Below are positions 63,794 to 64,000 of a DNA stretch of 64,000 nt, in pieces. A model generated the notes under the pieces. It searched no databases, was not told the origin of the DNA, and was given only the letters and a program-made list of their open reading frames with translations. Numbering within the stretch: position 1 is the first letter of the stretch; each line of letters begins with the position of its first letter. This stretch comes from Vibrio gallicus (lineage in GTDB: Bacteria > Pseudomonadota > Gammaproteobacteria > Enterobacterales > Vibrionaceae), in assembly GCF_024346875.1 (NCBI RefSeq), contig NZ_AP024871.1, forward strand, positions 1,302,001-1,366,000, read 5' to 3'. Both the position numbers and the translations under genes were made by a program.

Positions 63794-64000
63794 TTATTCA
63801 TGTGCTGAAAAATGAGTTGGTGAGTGTTTTACCAATTGAACAGGTTTTGGTTTCTGCCCTACTGGGTAAACTGGATCTGGAATATCGTCGGTAAGCAATT
63901 GAAATTGCTTAGGGGCATCTCGCTGTGCATCAATCGATGGGATGGCAGCAAGCAGCTTTCTTGTATAGTCGTGTTGGGTATTTTCAAATACCTCGGCACG
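63794..64000 (-). CDS. Peptide ABC transporter ATPase, C-terminal part (partial, runs off right edge)
   Basis: The open frame reads from the window edge to TAA at 63794-63796, giving 68 residues. AEVFENTQHDYTRKLLAAIPSID is the C-terminal oligopeptide-transporter signature that follows the ABC domain in OppD/OppF/GsiA-type ATPases. A short tail follows. The Walker motifs lie outside. It starts the visible part of the operon, 13 bases upstream of gsiB. Whether it is a fused GsiA or separate DppD/DppF-type protein cannot be told. Confidence 0.82.
   Translation of the reverse strand, partial: RAEVFENTQHDYTRKLLAAIPSIDAQRDAPKQFQLLTDDIPDPVYPVGQKPKPVQLVKHSPTHFSAHE

Overview
This window looks like about 64 kb of the main chromosome of a Vibrionaceae bacterium (Vibrio or a close relative). 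The evidence is gene order and protein similarity recalled from E. coli and Vibrio: ycjX-ycjF-tyrR, asnS-aspC, ycbB(ldtD)-ycbK-ycbL, nrdA-nrdB-yfaE, and bcr-rsuA-radD(yejH)-rplY all keep their gammaproteobacterial neighbours. DUF2947-like and DUF2982-like proteins, an AttEFGH-type ABC cluster and a VpsT/CsgD-type regulator are typical of vibrios. I saw no rRNA, tRNA, CRISPR array, prophage or insertion sequence.

Layout. (1) 1-3.4 kb: a surface/biofilm-type locus. A minus-strand operon encodes two secreted proteins with a shared curlin/Fap-like C-terminal motif, followed by a C39-like cysteine peptidase that runs off the left edge. A divergent VpsT/CsgD-like LuxR regulator and an OmpA-like barrel lie opposite. 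(2) 3.4-11 kb, mostly minus: DUF2947-like, HD hydrolase, RimJ-type acetyltransferase, tyrR, ycjF, ycjX, a small membrane protein and class I fumarase. (3) 11-16 kb, plus: pabB, nudL, asnS, aspC. (4) 16-24 kb: an outer-membrane protein, a cNMP/CBS/DUF294 regulator with a DnaQ-like exonuclease, a BCCT osmolyte transporter and a TRAP transporter operon. (5) 24-32 kb: DUF2982-like, ycbL, ycbK, ldtD, ribA, gyrA. (6) 32-37 kb: ubiG and the ribonucleotide reductase operon nrdA-nrdB-yfaE, with candidate DnaA and NrdR sites. (7) 37-44 kb: a small unknown protein, a CinA-like protein, DUF3943, a PsrA-like TetR regulator with fadE, and nhaA. (8) 44.7-49 kb: a lipocalin-like protein with an FtsX/LolD-type ABC exporter. 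(9) 49-56 kb: ybjT, a DUF2913-like gene, bcr, rsuA, radD, rplY, and an RNase H with a viroplasmin-like domain. (10) 56.6-59.1 kb: a small accessory block with a dihydrofolate-reductase-like pseudogene, a GNAT, an orphan membrane protein and a YtoQ homologue. (11) 59.3-64 kb: a Gsi/Dpp-type peptide ABC transporter fused in one operon with isoaspartyl dipeptidase (iadA), whose ATPase gene runs off the right edge.

How they work together. Most genes are housekeeping. The least ordinary systems are the putative functional-amyloid locus at the left edge, the isoaspartyl-peptide uptake and cleavage operon at the right edge, the rplY leader that resembles 5S rRNA loop E, a TetR-fadE pair with a PsrA-type operator, and an orphan plus-strand terminator that may end a small RNA between that regulator and nhaA. 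Start codons were re-chosen in many genes from Shine-Dalgarno (SD) position and family alignment; these choices are stated gene by gene. Nothing here was checked by database search; family names come from recognition of the protein sequences.
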